Assembly (NCBI RefSeq): GCF_010183535.1
Contig: NC_071328.1
Coordinates: forward strand, 9,114,001 to 9,178,000
Direction of reading: 5' to 3'
From: Caenorhabditis remanei
Lineage: Eukaryota; Nematoda; Chromadorea; Rhabditida; Rhabditidae
Length of the DNA: 64,000 nucleotides
Part shown: positions 45,733-56,808 of the stretch, piece after piece
How the letters are laid out: each line of letters starts with the position of its first letter
Position numbering within the stretch: the first letter of the stretch is position 1
Translations under genes and position numbers: made by a program
Notes under the pieces: generated by a model
Seen by the model: only the letters and a program-made list of their open reading frames with translations
Told to the model about the DNA's origin: nothing
Databases searched by the model: none

Positions 45733-46984
45733 TCAGAGAATAGGGCTCTGGACGGCAGCTCCCGGCACCTTCTTCACAGTCATTCCTGCCCATGTTGCGT
45801 CCTGAAATACACTGATTTGTTTCAGAAAGATAAAATGTGATCATCTCTATAGTTTAAAATAACTAACCAAAGCGTTTTCAACGTCTCGATTCGGTTTCGA
45901 CCATGAAACGTATAGAAGATCTTTACGAGCCATTAGAAGAGCCATCATTGCATATTTCGCTTTTTTCTCGTCCACAGCAAACAGTCTCAGTTGTCCTGGA
46001 ACGGAGACCTGTCGGATGAATTCATTTTTCTGAACGACTGCATTCAGAACTCCAATAACAATCTTCTCAATCAATCCTTCTGCTTTATCTTCTTGATCTC
46101 CACTACGACAGTATCCTCTAAGAATTTCTTGATCAGTTTCCAAAAGTTCTTTAGAAATCAAAGATTCCAGCTTAACGAGTTGAAGGACACGAGCACTATC
46201 AATGATAGAATTCTCATTTGGTTCCTCATCATCATCATTAACTCCTTTCTCATTTGCTCTCAACACTTTACATTTTTTCATCTTACTCTTCCTTCTCAAT
46301 CGACTCATTTTCTCCATAATCTCTGACATTTTTTGATCTCCATTCACATCAGCTCCCTCTACATCAATTTTCCAGCGCATTTTATTCTTGATTCCATGAG
46401 TTCCAGTTTGAGCAGGAGCTGCTGGTCCTTGCACTTCCTGAATAAATGTCATTCTTAACGACAGAATTATCTGGATCACCTCAAAAACACTGGCTTCCTG
46501 CTCTTCATCCTTCGACTCTTTCTTTTTTGTTTTCACGGGAACTTCTTCACTTTTCACTCCATCCTTCTCTTTCTTATCTTTTTTCTTTTCCTCTCCTTGA
46601 TTTTTCGGAGACGGAGCAATGTGTTGATCGTTTCCTTTTTCGTCGATTGTTCTTGTAACCTCTTCACGAGTATTGTATGATTTGCGTTTCTACAAGCTCT
46701 TATCATCAAAACGTTGCTGCCTGAAAATTCAGTTGTCAACCGTACCGTAATGCTTTTTGATCTTGAATTATTCATCCCTCCAGTAATCGAATCATTTGAT
46801 TTCGTTGTTGGAATCGACATTGTCGTATTCATTGTCGTTTGTTCAACACAATCATCACGACTTTCAGAAGTTTTTTCTCCTCTGAAATTGTATTTTTCTC
46901 ACTCAAAAACTCTAATTGTTACCTGAAAAACTTCTTCCATTTCGAAATCGAACGACTATTAGATTTCGACTTCGATCTTCCCAT
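45733..46984 (-). CDS. NKMxWKIDV-family protein, copy 4
   Basis: Starts MGRSKSKSNSRSISKWKKFF at 46984 and ends AAVQSPIL at TGA 45733. It is nearly colinear with copy 2: the same N-terminal basic block, NSRSKSITKRK, a Lys/Glu-rich middle, then ASVFEEVQGPAAPAQTGTHG, NKMRWKIDVEGADVNGDQK, KKCKVLRANEK, ARVLQLVKLESLISKE, YCRSGDQEDKAEG, VPGQLRLFAVDEKKAKY, ARKDLLYVSWSKPN and ATWAGMTVKKVPG. DVNGDQKMSEIM resembles the first nine positions of an EF-hand loop but lacks the acidic residue at position 12. Function unknown. Confidence 0.85.
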
Positions 46985-47332
46985 TTGTTGACTGTAAACT
47001 AGAATTGAAGAATGAATTCTGAGATAAGCTCACCCTCGATTCGATTTAACTCAAAGGAAGATTCGTTACTTTCCTTTTTGTATTTGAAATGCCAATGAGT
47101 TCTAGCATTTTTTCAATTTTCAGATTTCAAAGAGATAAGAACAAGCGTAATCAGAAGAAAAATGAAAAAGAATGTCTGACGTGACTTCTTCAACTGTCAA
47201 TTTCCACAGAAGCGTTTCGTTACCAAGCTTGGATGTATGTCATACTCATTTATTAGAATTTTAATAACTGAAAGCATAATAATGAAAACCGGAATGCAGA
47301 AAAATATACAATTTGAGAAAAGAAAATCAAAA
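46985..47332. other. Short intergenic region
   Basis: About 350 bases between the start of family copy 4 and the 3' end of the TTC1 homologue, both on the minus strand. AT-rich, with no further feature recognised. Confidence 0.4.
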
Positions 47333-48150
47333 TTATTGCGGCTGTTCATCTTTTTTCTGCGGGACTTTTTCGTTCTCTTCTTCTTCTTCTTGTTTCTTAT
47401 TTCCAGCTCCTTTCATTTGCACTGAGAATCCTCCATTTCCATTTGGAACCATTTCAAAACTATCAGTTGAAAGACCAAACGGGGACAGACACATATTTCC
47501 GAATCCTTTCAATTTCTCCATGATATCCGCGGTCATTGCTTGATTTCGAGCATTGATTTTCTCGTTCATTTCCTCAATTTTGCGTTCAAATTCTACTTGA
47601 CGTTTTGGCAGTAATTCCTGTAAATTGTTGAATTTCAAAATAGTGATACCTTGTTTCAAAAGAAATGAAGATTCCTAATTATATGTACCTGAAGTTTTTT
47701 GTAATCCTCAATAGCATTCTCATACTTTTCTGACATATTGGAGTAAGCGAATGCGCGTCGCTCTAGTGCTTTTTCGTTGGCTGCTCCGATCTGAAAGAAA
47801 ATTGATTATCTAAATTTCAGGAGTTGGCACACCTCGATAGACTTCGTGGCTGCTTCAACAGCAGTCTCCCATTTTCGTTGCTTGATTAGAGCAGCTGCTG
47901 AATTTGAAAGAAGAATCGATAGAAGTTCGGTAGATGTTTGTGGGCAGGTAGTAATGGCCTCCTGGATAAAATAATTTCAGTTAGCCATACCGCTTTAATC
48001 GTGTAATATTCTCTCTCTTCTCACCTGATATTTCTCATATGCTTTTTCGAATTCTCCCTGCCCAAAAAACTCATTTCCTTCTTTCTTTAATGACTCGACT
48101 TTGACTATTTGGTCTGCTTCTTCTTCAAAGATCTCTTCGATAATTGCCAT
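47333..48150 (-). CDS. TPR protein, TTC1 homologue
   Basis: Starts MAIIEEIFEEEADQIVKVESL at 48150. Three TPR motifs follow: KKEGNEFFGQGEFEKAYEKY, LLSNSAAALIKQRKWETAV and RRAFAYSNMSEKYENAIEDY. A charged helix, a short GFGNMCLSPFGLSTDSFEMV segment typical of TTC1, and an acidic Gln/Lys tail to 47333 complete it. TTC1 proteins are small cytosolic co-chaperone-like adaptors that bind Hsp90/Hsp70 C-termini and Ras/G-alpha proteins. The N-terminal acidic extension of human TTC1 is shortened. It lies 231 bp downstream of the lonp-1 stop on the same strand, so it is probably the last gene of an operon. Confidence 0.88.
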
Positions 48151-48381
48151 TTAGTACAGATAAGCTGAACTAGATTGAATCATTACTAACGAACAAAAAT
48201 ATTGCTATAGGTATTCGAAGAAAACTCTACTCTTTCAATTACAACTAATATTCAATCTTCGAAAACAGATATAAACATTCATGGGTTGTTCTAATCACTC
48301 GAAAAAGATAACAGAAAAAAAGTAAATTTAACAAATCTATCTAAAAAAATAATATGAAAAAGACACGTAAAAAGTGAAGAA

Positions 48382-51300
48382 TCATTGGAAAAGATGCTCA
48401 TAGAGCTCATCATAATGAGACACAAATCGAATATCCAGTTCTGATTTCATGAATTCTGGTAAGTCGTCGAAGTCCCTTCGGTTCTCTGCTGGCAGGAATA
48501 CTCGCTTCGCACCAACACGACGAGCCTGCAATAATGTAATGATTATGGGGTTATTCAGGTCATGTAAAAATGTATTTTAATACATGTTTTACCTTATTCA
48601 CGAACGGTAAAAAATGTATTTTTTCACATGTTTTTCTCCCATTTTTCTACATTTCTCCCCCATTTTTTGACAGTTTTTCTACATGCGCATGTCGAAAAAT
48701 GCAAAAAAAGGGGAAGAACGCTGTTCGACCAACGGTAAACTGAGATTTGTAAAAAATAGTTTCTCGACGCTCGTGAATAAGGAAAAAATGTATTAAAATA
48801 CACTTTTACATGACCTGAATAACCCCATTAAGACAAGTACCAAATACTGTAACTGACCGCAATAATCTTTTCTCGAATTCCACCAACTGGTAAAACTTTT
48901 CCAGTCAACGAGATCTCTCCAGTCATTGCCATATCTTGTACAACCGGTCGTTTCAATGCGAGTGAAAGAAGACTTGAAACAAGTGTAACTCCAGCCGATG
49001 GTCCATCTTTTGGAGTTGCTCCCTGGAATTATGTAATATATTTCACAGATTCAATGTTTCCAACTTACTTCAGGAACATGAATATGAATATGTGACTTGT
49101 CAAAGAACTTATTATCCGGTTGTTCTCTAGCCAGAATCCCCTTTGCAACAGTTAATGCAGTTCGCACACTTTCTTTCATAACATCTCCCAAGTTTCCAGT
49201 TGTTTCAATACTTCCATCTTTATCAGATGTTAAGTCAACAGGCCGTTTCAGAACTGTTTCAATGTAAAGAGCAGATCCACCCATTGCTGTCCATGCAAGA
49301 CCCATTATAACTCCTGGAGGTGTCACTTCATACATTCGATCTGATGTAAACTTTGGCCGTCCGATATACTTTTGAAGATTCTTTGTACTAATAGTAATCT
49401 TTTCGGCTGTTGTTGTTTTCACAGATTCAGGTTGCGTCGTTGATGACGTCGACGTAATGGGCTCAGCATCCGAATTCACGGTGATAGCTGTAGTTGCTTT
49501 CTCGCTTGGTTCTTCATCTTCTGCTTCTTGTTCAGCTATTTGAAGTGCAGCTTTTCGGAAAATCTGAACATGAAAATGAACCTATTGCAGTAGAGAAATG
49601 TTACTAACTCGTTCAATATGTTGTTGCAAGTTTCTGACACCTGACTCTCTGCAGTAATGCTTGATCAGTTCCTCCAAAGCGGCGTCCTCAATATCCAATT
49701 GGTCTTTTGAGAGAGATCTGAATTGAAATAAATTACATTACACGTTTCTCTAGAAAATGACTAACGTTTCTTTTCTCAGTTGTGGAATGAGATGTTGATG
49801 AGCAATTGCAACTTTTTCTTCTGCCAAGTATCCACTGACGTCAATCATTTCCATTCGATCACGAAGTGGTCCAGGGATTTTCGATATTTCATTGGCGGTA
49901 CAAATGAAGAGAACTCTGAAACGTTCGGGATTAGAGAGAACAGATTTGGGAACTTTACTATCTTGATATAACCTGAAACAGTATCCCTGGGGACCTCAAG
50001 GCCTCGCAATGTCAGAATTTAATGAGACATTGGTGGGAGGTAGTAGACAACTCCAATAGACTTCGCTCAAAACATTGGATTCCGTGCTGTATGGCTAGCA
50101 GATTCGAAAACGTTGAGATAAGTCTATTGGAATTGCCTACTACCTCCTATCAAACTCTCAGAAATTCTGAGGTTGCGAGGTGTTGAGGTTAACCTGTGAG
50201 ACAATATCTTCTTACCTCGACAAATCAACAGGAACATCCAAGAAATGATCATTAAAGTTCGCGTTCTGTTCAGGATCGAGAAGTTCCAGAAGAGCTGAAG
50301 CAGGATCTCCATGGAATCCAGCTCCTCCAATTTTATCGACTTCATCGATTAGCACAAGTGGGTTCTCTGTTTTCACCTTTTTCATACACTGAATCATTTT
50401 ACCAGGCATCGCTCCGACATAAGTACGACGATGTCCTTTGATTTCGGCAACATCTGTCATTCCACCAACTGAGAAACGGAAGTACTGAAAAATGGAAATT
50501 TAGTTGGGAAAAGAATGGATAATCTCGAGATTTCAAATTTTTTATAAACATACTTCTCTGTTAAGTGCTGTTGCAATCGACTTGGCAATTGATGTTTTTC
50601 CAACTCCAGGTGGTCCGTGGAAACAAAGAATCTTTCCACCAATTGATTTACGGAGTAAATTGACAGCGATGAATTCCATAATGCGTTCTTTTACATCTTT
50701 CATTCCATAATGTCCTTCATCAAGAGCCTTTTTAGCGTGTGACAGACGTCGATTTTCAGGTGATGTGAGACCCCACGGAACAGATGTCAGCCATTCAAGA
50801 TAATTTCTGAAATAAAATGGATGAGTAGAACTGTCGATAGCATTATGTTTTCTTCTCACCTCGTGACACTGAATTCACTGGAATGAGGATCCAGGAATTG
50901 CAGTTTAGTTTTCTCTTCATTAATAACTTTCAATGCGTATTCTGGAACCGCCAACGCTTTTATTCTCTCATCAATTTTCTCAATAATTGTAGTCTTCTCA
51001 TCTTTCTCAATTCCTAATTCCTTTTTGATAACTTTCAATTGTTCGTTCAGAAGGTATTTTCTGTGATGGTCTTGAACTTTCTTCTCAACATCTTTATTGA
51101 TATCATGCTTCAGTTTAGCAACTGCTTTCTCTTTTTGAATGAGAAGTAGGGCAATTTTAAGACGTTTCGATACCTGTAAAAAGACAATGTTCTTTCAGAA
51201 AAACTGTATAGATCTTACATCCGTTTCGTCCATCATTTCCTGAAGATCTTTTGTTTCTGCCGATTGAACCAAAGTCGCAACGAGATCACATAAATACACA

Positions 51301-52634
51301 GGATTGTCTATGACATTTTGAGATGGATGGAGTAGAAGATTGATTTGTTGACCAAAAAGTTGATTGAATTGAACAACATCTCTGAAATTGATTCGTAATG
51401 TCGCAGATGCATATATAAATTTCGAAAGACCTTACCTGATAGTTTGCACAATAGCCATCATAGTAGCCTTTGTCTCATTGTTCTTCGGCACTGGTTCAGC
51501 GATAACATTCTCTGTTTTGACCATAACGATTCCTTTTCTCTGCTTTTCTTCAGTAGGTGCCGTTTTCTTCTCATCTTTCTCTTCTGTGCCTGTCGAAGTT
51601 ATGGGCAATTCTGGAGCAGATGTAGGCGTTGAAAGTGGTGGGGGTGGTGGGGGCGTTGGAGGAAGACCTGTGCGCTTTCCACGAGCACGTCTTCCATTCA
51701 ATGGTGTATCCGTTTTTGGTGTAACTGTTTCTTCGATTGGTTCAAGGACTCGAATTCTGAATTTCGATTTAATATTCTTCTTAACTTATACGGACAAGCA
51801 CATTGTTTCCTGGTAAGTATAGTTCTAAAGAATGAAACAAAATCGAAGCGTTTCTACATTTTTATTTCTCTACAACGTTCTGAGATATCAGTACCTTCGA
51901 TGTGCACTGAGAACCAGTTCGAGAACACTTCCTTGGTCTCTTACTTCAATAATTTGAACAAAAGAACCTGTTGGATAGACTTCTGATAATGATGCAATAG
52001 TTTCTTCTTTATTTCTGTAATATTCAGATGATATTCTTGAAGAACTCAATAAATGCATACTCATCATCTCTCTTCACAAAAACTCCGGCATATGGCTGTT
52101 TCAGTGACAACTGTCGTCTGATCAATGCTTTCAGATTGTCGTCTTTGACGATCTGAAACCAAAATATTCAATTTTTTAGTCTAACTTTGAAGATAACTTA
52201 CATCAACCTTTTTGATGAATCCTGGAAAGAGTGGATACCGATTGATTGCTAAAATGGGGACATTTGGCATATCAGCGGGTACTTGAATAGCCGACATTCC
52301 ACCCTAAATAACATAATTTCATAAAAATTTGTAGTCATTGTTTTCTTACAAGATCTTTGTAAAGTTCCAACGAATCATCGACGGCAATTGGATCATCGTG
52401 ATCTTTGTTTCTAAAACTGAATTTTCATTCTTTAGAATAAAATTGTATCATTCCAACTACTTACCCACTCGAATAAAATTTATTTTGGTTCCCTGCTGCA
52501 ATCGTCGATACAATTGGTTTCGTCAATATACTTTTTTGAGAAAACGTGGCAAAATTTTGATGAATTGAAACAGTGAAGAGCCGCGTGCGACGAAGAGCTG
52601 ATCCGCGGAGCACTAGTGCTCCTGCGCGGTACAT
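48382..52634 (-). CDS. lonp-1: Mitochondrial Lon protease
   Basis: ATP-dependent AAA+ serine protease of the mitochondrial matrix that degrades oxidised and misfolded proteins and handles mtDNA-bound proteins. The start [20 protein letters not shown] at 52634 is an Arg-rich, acid-free presequence. A Lon N-terminal substrate domain follows, broken by a low-complexity insert rich in Pro, Thr and Glu (about 51.43-51.75 kb). Walker A ([20 protein letters not shown], about 50.6 kb), Walker B ([12 protein letters not shown], about 50.35 kb) and the proteolytic domain complete it. The catalytic Ser is in [12 protein letters not shown] and the Lys in [13 protein letters not shown]. It ends [11 protein letters not shown] at 48382. 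Two introns hold foldback elements. It lies 251 bp after spcs-1 on the same strand. Confidence 0.95.
48546..48826. mobile_element. Foldback MITE-like element in a lonp-1 intron
   Basis: Terminal inverted repeats of about 56 bases: 48546-48602 begins TGGGGTTATTCAGGTCATG, and 48771-48826 is its complement with a few mismatches. TTA lies immediately outside each end, a possible 3-bp target duplication. The interior has no coding potential. Confidence 0.8.
49995..50196. mobile_element. Older, diverged inverted-repeat element in a lonp-1 intron
   Basis: The two halves of this intron are imperfect inverted complements: GGAGGTAGTAGACAACTCCA on the left and TGGAATTGCCTACTACCTCC on the right. ACCTCA...CCTCGCAA lies at the outer ends. 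Identity by eye is about 80 percent, so it is older than the element at 48.5 kb. It fills most of the intron between the exon coding [10 protein letters not shown] and the exon coding VLFICTANE. Confidence 0.65.
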
Positions 52635-52885
52635 TTCCGTATCTAGAAATATGGATTGAACAGAAAGATGAAGATCTTGAAGTATAAGTAAAATAATCCG
52701 CATCAAAACGTAGACTCATTTGAAACTTTGCCAGAACCGAAATAAATTTATTATGGATTTTCATTTTACATCATGATGAATCACATGAAACAGGAAGAAT
52801 TTCAAATAAATTAAGCTTTGGTAAAAATAAATAGTTTATAAGATCCCGAGTAAGAAGACTTTTGTTAACTTCGAAATTAAAGCTT

Positions 52886-53463
52886 TTATTTTGTTTTTTT
52901 CGTCTCCTTTTTCTTCTTATCATCTTTCTTTTCGCTGCTGTCTGGGGATGTTTCTTGTTCTTCCGTTAGAGTTTGCCACTGTAAATAAATAATTATTATT
53001 CCATATTGAAGACATTTCCGTGTGGATTATAATATAATTTCCAAATTTACGTACCACAATAGGGTTCTTTCTGAAGAGGAATGGCCATGGTGGAAGAATG
53101 ATCAGAGCAGTGAAGGCGGAAGCACCCATCACAGTGAAAATAGCATAAGAGAGTTGTTGGGTCCAGAATCCGACAAAGAAACCAATAATTCCGGCAAGAG
53201 TGAGGATTACCTGAATCAAACGCATTTTTTCAATCGAGTTTTCGAAGATAAGTCGATTTTCTCACATCAAAAATTTTACAAGAGACCTTTGAGTCTGTAG
53301 CAGTTTTCCGAATTAAATTGTACTTCTTTTTGTTGTAAGAATTCATTAATTCTAATTTTTCGATTACCTGATAGGTGCGTTCAGCGACTTTTTGTCCTTG
53401 AAAATCGATATGTGAGGATAACTTCTGCAGTGGAGCAGGGAGCATTGCAATCATTCCGTCCAT
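52886..53463 (-). CDS. spcs-1: Signal peptidase complex subunit 1 (SPC12)
   Basis: Starts MDGMIAMLPAPLQKLSSHIDF at 53463. FQGQKVAERTYQ, the conserved SPC12 opening, is split by an intron before VILTLAGIIGFFVGFW. Two membrane helices (VILTLAGIIGFFVGFW and YAIFTVMGASAFTALIIL) with a short loop WTQQLS are followed by PPWPFLFRKNPIVWQ and a Lys-rich tail KKKKETKKTK ending at 52886. SPCS1 is a small non-catalytic subunit of the ER signal peptidase. The basic tail is cytosolic. Length and topology match the family. It lies between sdha-2 and lonp-1 on the same strand with short gaps, consistent with co-transcription. Confidence 0.93.
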
Positions 53464-53791
53464 GATTGTTTCTGAAACAATTGAAATCAGAACTTTGAAT
53501 ACGGAAAACAACTTGTGAAGATAAAAGCGAAAAGCTAGATTTACTGTTCCAACACTCCTTCAAACGATGACGTAAAATAATAAATACAAAGGAGCGCACA
53601 TGCAGCGCTCTTCTCAGAAAAAAAGGGAAACAGCCCGAATTATTAGAAAAACTGAAAAAAAAAGAGAATCGAACAAACTTTACTTTAACTGGGAAACAAA
53701 TACACATATTGAATGGAGGAAAACATACAAAACGAAAAAAAAAGTCAGTGAAAGGATACATTACTCGGAATTTATAGCAATTATTGGTGTC
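53464..53791 (-). other. Inter-cistronic spacer between sdha-2 and spcs-1
   Basis: 328 bases, A-rich on the plus strand (so U-rich in the transcript), with no coding potential recognised. Both flanking genes read leftward, so this would be the spacer of a worm operon with 3'-end formation and SL2 trans-splicing of spcs-1. Confidence 0.4.
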
Positions 53792-55897
53792 CTAATAAGA
53801 TCTGACCTTTGGAGGGACCCAATCTGTCTCCGATTTGTCAAGTGTCGTATCGATAACCGGGCGATATGTGAGATCAACAGCTCCTGTTTTGGTGTCAATC
53901 CCGATAATGGAGTGTTTGCGCCAGTGTTCCTCGAAAGTTTTCTTCTTTTGTCCCTCCAAAGATTTACTGTAATCGAATTCATCGATTCTCTGCTGGAAAT
54001 CATCACGAGCATGAGCTCCGCGAGACTCTGTACGGTTTTCAGCTGCAACAATGGTTTGGTTGGCATTGATGAGTAAGTTTTGTAGTTCGAGAGTTTCAAC
54101 AAGTTCCGAATTCCAAACTTTTCCAGAGTCAGCACATGCTTTCAAGTTCTTTTGCTCTTTGTAAATAGAAGCCATTTTTTGCACTCCTTCCTTCAACAAA
54201 TCACCACGTCTGAAAACAGCCGCGTGTTTCTGCATAGTATGTTGCATTTTGAGTCGTAATTCAATCGCCGGAATATCTCCCTTTGAATGAAGAAGTCCGT
54301 TCAAGTTTTCCCGTGACTGATCTTCACAATTGTCCGGAAGTTCTGGAATAGAATCTCCTGGCTTGTTTTCCTTTAGAATACTGAAAAATAATAATTACAG
54401 GGTGTTTTTGCATTTCACAATTTACTTTAGAGCACACGATCTTCCAAAAATAACTAAATCGAGTAGAGAGTTGGCACCAAGTCGATTAGCTCCGTGAACA
54501 GAATGAGCGGCACATTCTCCAGCAGCATACAAGCCCGGGATAATTTGGTCTCCCTTTTCTGGTGTGTAATCGAGAACTTGTCCTTTGTAGTTGGTTGGAA
54601 CTCCTCCCATATTATAGTGAACAGTTGGAATGACTGGAATAGGCTCCTTAGTAACATCGACTCCGGCGAAGATTTGAGCAGTTTCCGAGATTCCTGAAAT
54701 GTAAATAAAAACTAATAGTAAGGTATTAATGACATTCGTTACCTGGCAATCTTTGTTGAAGTTGTTCGGCTGGGAGATGATGCAACTGAAGATAAATATG
54801 ATCTTTATTCGGTCCAACTCCTCTTCCTTCGTTGATTTCCAATGTCATTGCTCTCGACACCACATCTCTAGAAGCCAAGTCTTTTGCGACCGGTGCATAT
54901 CTTTCCATGAATCGCTCTCCTTGTGAGTTCACTAAATATCCACCTTCTCCACGAGATCCTTCTGTAATCAAACAACCAACACCATAGATTCCAGTTGGAT
55001 GGAATTGAACGAACTCCATGTCAGAGTTACGAATTCCGGCGCGAGCGGTGAGTGCAGTTCCATCTCCAGTACATGTGTGAGCAGAGGTACATGAAAAATA
55101 TGCTCGTCCGTATCCACCTGTGGCGAGAACGGTGTTCTTAGCCCGGAAACGATGAATTTGTCCTGTTTCAATATCCAAAGCAATTACTCCGATACATTTC
55201 CCTTTTTCCATAATCAAATCGAGTGCAAAATACTCAACGAAATAGTTGCAATCATACTGGAGAGATGCTCCATAGAGAGTATGAAGGAGTGAATGTCCAG
55301 TTCTATCGGCGACACAGCAAGTTCGATGAGCTTGTCCTCCACGACCAAAATCGTTTGACTGACCACCGAAAGCACGTTGGTAGATTTTCCCATCCGTGGT
55401 ACGCGAAAAAGGCATTCCGTAGTTTTCTAGCTCAATGATAGCTCTCTCCGCTTCACGAGTCATGTAATGAATAGCATCTTGATCTCCAAGCCAATCAGAA
55501 CCTTTGACGGTGTCATAGAAATGCCAGCGCCAATTGTCTGGGTTCATATTACCCAAAGCAGCGTTAACACCTGAAAATTTGTTATATTATCGTGGCTTAT
55601 TTTAGTTTCCAAACCTCCTTGAGCTGCCACGGTGTGAGATCTAGTAGGAAATAACTTTGTGATAACTGCAGTCTTCATTCCGCCCTCTGAAAGTCCCATC
55701 GCTGCTCTCAAGCCAGCACCTCCAGCCCCAACAACAACCGCGTCAAAGGTGTGATCGATGACATCGAAATGTGTTGTAGCGCTAACCTGTTTTCTGAAAG
55801 AGGTGCCATGTAACAAATTATGAATTAAACCCACTCACTTCATATAGGTTCGCACGGGCGTTCTTGCCCGAGCCATCGATTTGACGGCGTTTAGCAT
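53792..55897 (-). CDS. sdha-2: Succinate dehydrogenase flavoprotein subunit
   Basis: Oxidises succinate to fumarate in complex II and the TCA cycle on the matrix side of the inner mitochondrial membrane. The presequence [20 protein letters not shown] at 55897 is split by an intron before [34 protein letters not shown], the FAD-binding dinucleotide fold. SHTVAAQGG contains the His that binds FAD covalently. [20 protein letters not shown] and [19 protein letters not shown] line the substrate site, as do [16 protein letters not shown] and [18 protein letters not shown] segments. The C-terminus ends [10 protein letters not shown] at 53792. C. elegans has two SDHA genes and this one corresponds, from memory, to the chromosome I copy. 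Five or so introns; first gene of the putative operon. Confidence 0.95.
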
Positions 55898-56374
55898 AGT
55901 TCTGGAACGGTATATTTAGGATATTTAAAATTTAATTTGAGAAAAAAAATTGGAGACTTACGAAAAAACTTTAGAAAAGATCAACAGCGAAATTTCAGAA
56001 AAAAACAGAACCGCGCAAAAGAATTACCGTAATGATCTGTGACCGCGTTCAGACTCAAAAAACTTACAAAGGTACGCGCCTTTAAAGTTAATATTGTGGT
56101 ACGGTAAATACTATAACGTCTTTGCTGGTCAAGGCATTTCTTTCTGAATGCTCGGGGATACGGAAATTAAAACCGAGTCAAAATGTACATTTTCATTTCA
56201 TATTGATTAATCGAAAAAAGAAAATAACTGACAAACACGAAGTTTAAAATTTGAAAAAGCCGTCATTTTTCGAAAACTAACTAGAATTTTAAAGATGAAA
56301 ATTTATTGGGGATCTACAGAACGACACAAAAAATCGAAGTTGCTTTCCAATTATCTTTTCGACGAAATGTTTGT
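55898..56374. other. Intergenic, upstream of sdha-2
   Basis: About 480 bases, the promoter side of sdha-2, containing the palindromic-looking GGTACGCGCCTTTAAAG at about 56072 and AT-rich sequence. No gene is recognised. Confidence 0.4.
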
Positions 56375-56672
56375 CTACCAGAACCACTTGGACATCCATT
56401 GTGGGAACCAGTTATCGTAGAATTTTGGACCGGCATACTCGGAGTGTTGACGCCAAAGATGATCACGGGCTTCAACGGATCCCCATGAATGAGCGAACAC
56501 CTAAAAAAATGAATTGATTGATTATAAACATTAATTATTAATTATTTTATTTTCACAAGCGTCAATTTCTATCTTGTAAACGGCACGCCGATACTACGGC
56601 AACGTTTCCCGCCTTTAGTTTAATTTTTTGAAAAATGTTGCTAGATCTCTCTAGCGCTAGAGAAGACGACAT
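56375..56672 (-). CDS. Candidate small two-exon gene, about 65 aa
   Basis: A good acceptor (TTTTTTAG at about 56501-56508, minus strand) opens an exon encoding VFAHSWGSVEARDHLW, then RQHSEYAGPKFYDNWF, then PQWMSKWFW, with a stop at 56375. The Trp/Tyr-rich composition and codon use look like real protein. The only upstream exon I can join in frame starts at ATG 56672 (MSSSLALERSSNIFQKIKL) and would use the weak donor GCC|GTAGTA. The product resembles a small mitochondrial or membrane-associated subunit in size and aromatic content, but I recognise no family. The second exon is much better supported than the first. Confidence 0.45.
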
Positions 56673-56808
56673 AACGATTTTAGTCTCAGTCTACTTCAAT
56701 TTCTTAAAATCCATTATTTTTTAGTGAAAAATTAATTTTCTATCCACGTTTAATAACTTGGAACCTCGCTTTTATTTCCCTATGAAAACTTTCAGAATAG
56801 TTTTTCAA

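Noticed and set aside
56758..56808. Upstream in-frame start giving MEPRFYFPMKTFRIVFQ before the H3-like tail
   Set aside because: A CTTTCAG acceptor lies between these Mets and the ATG at 56809, so the upstream codons are probably intron or outron sequence.
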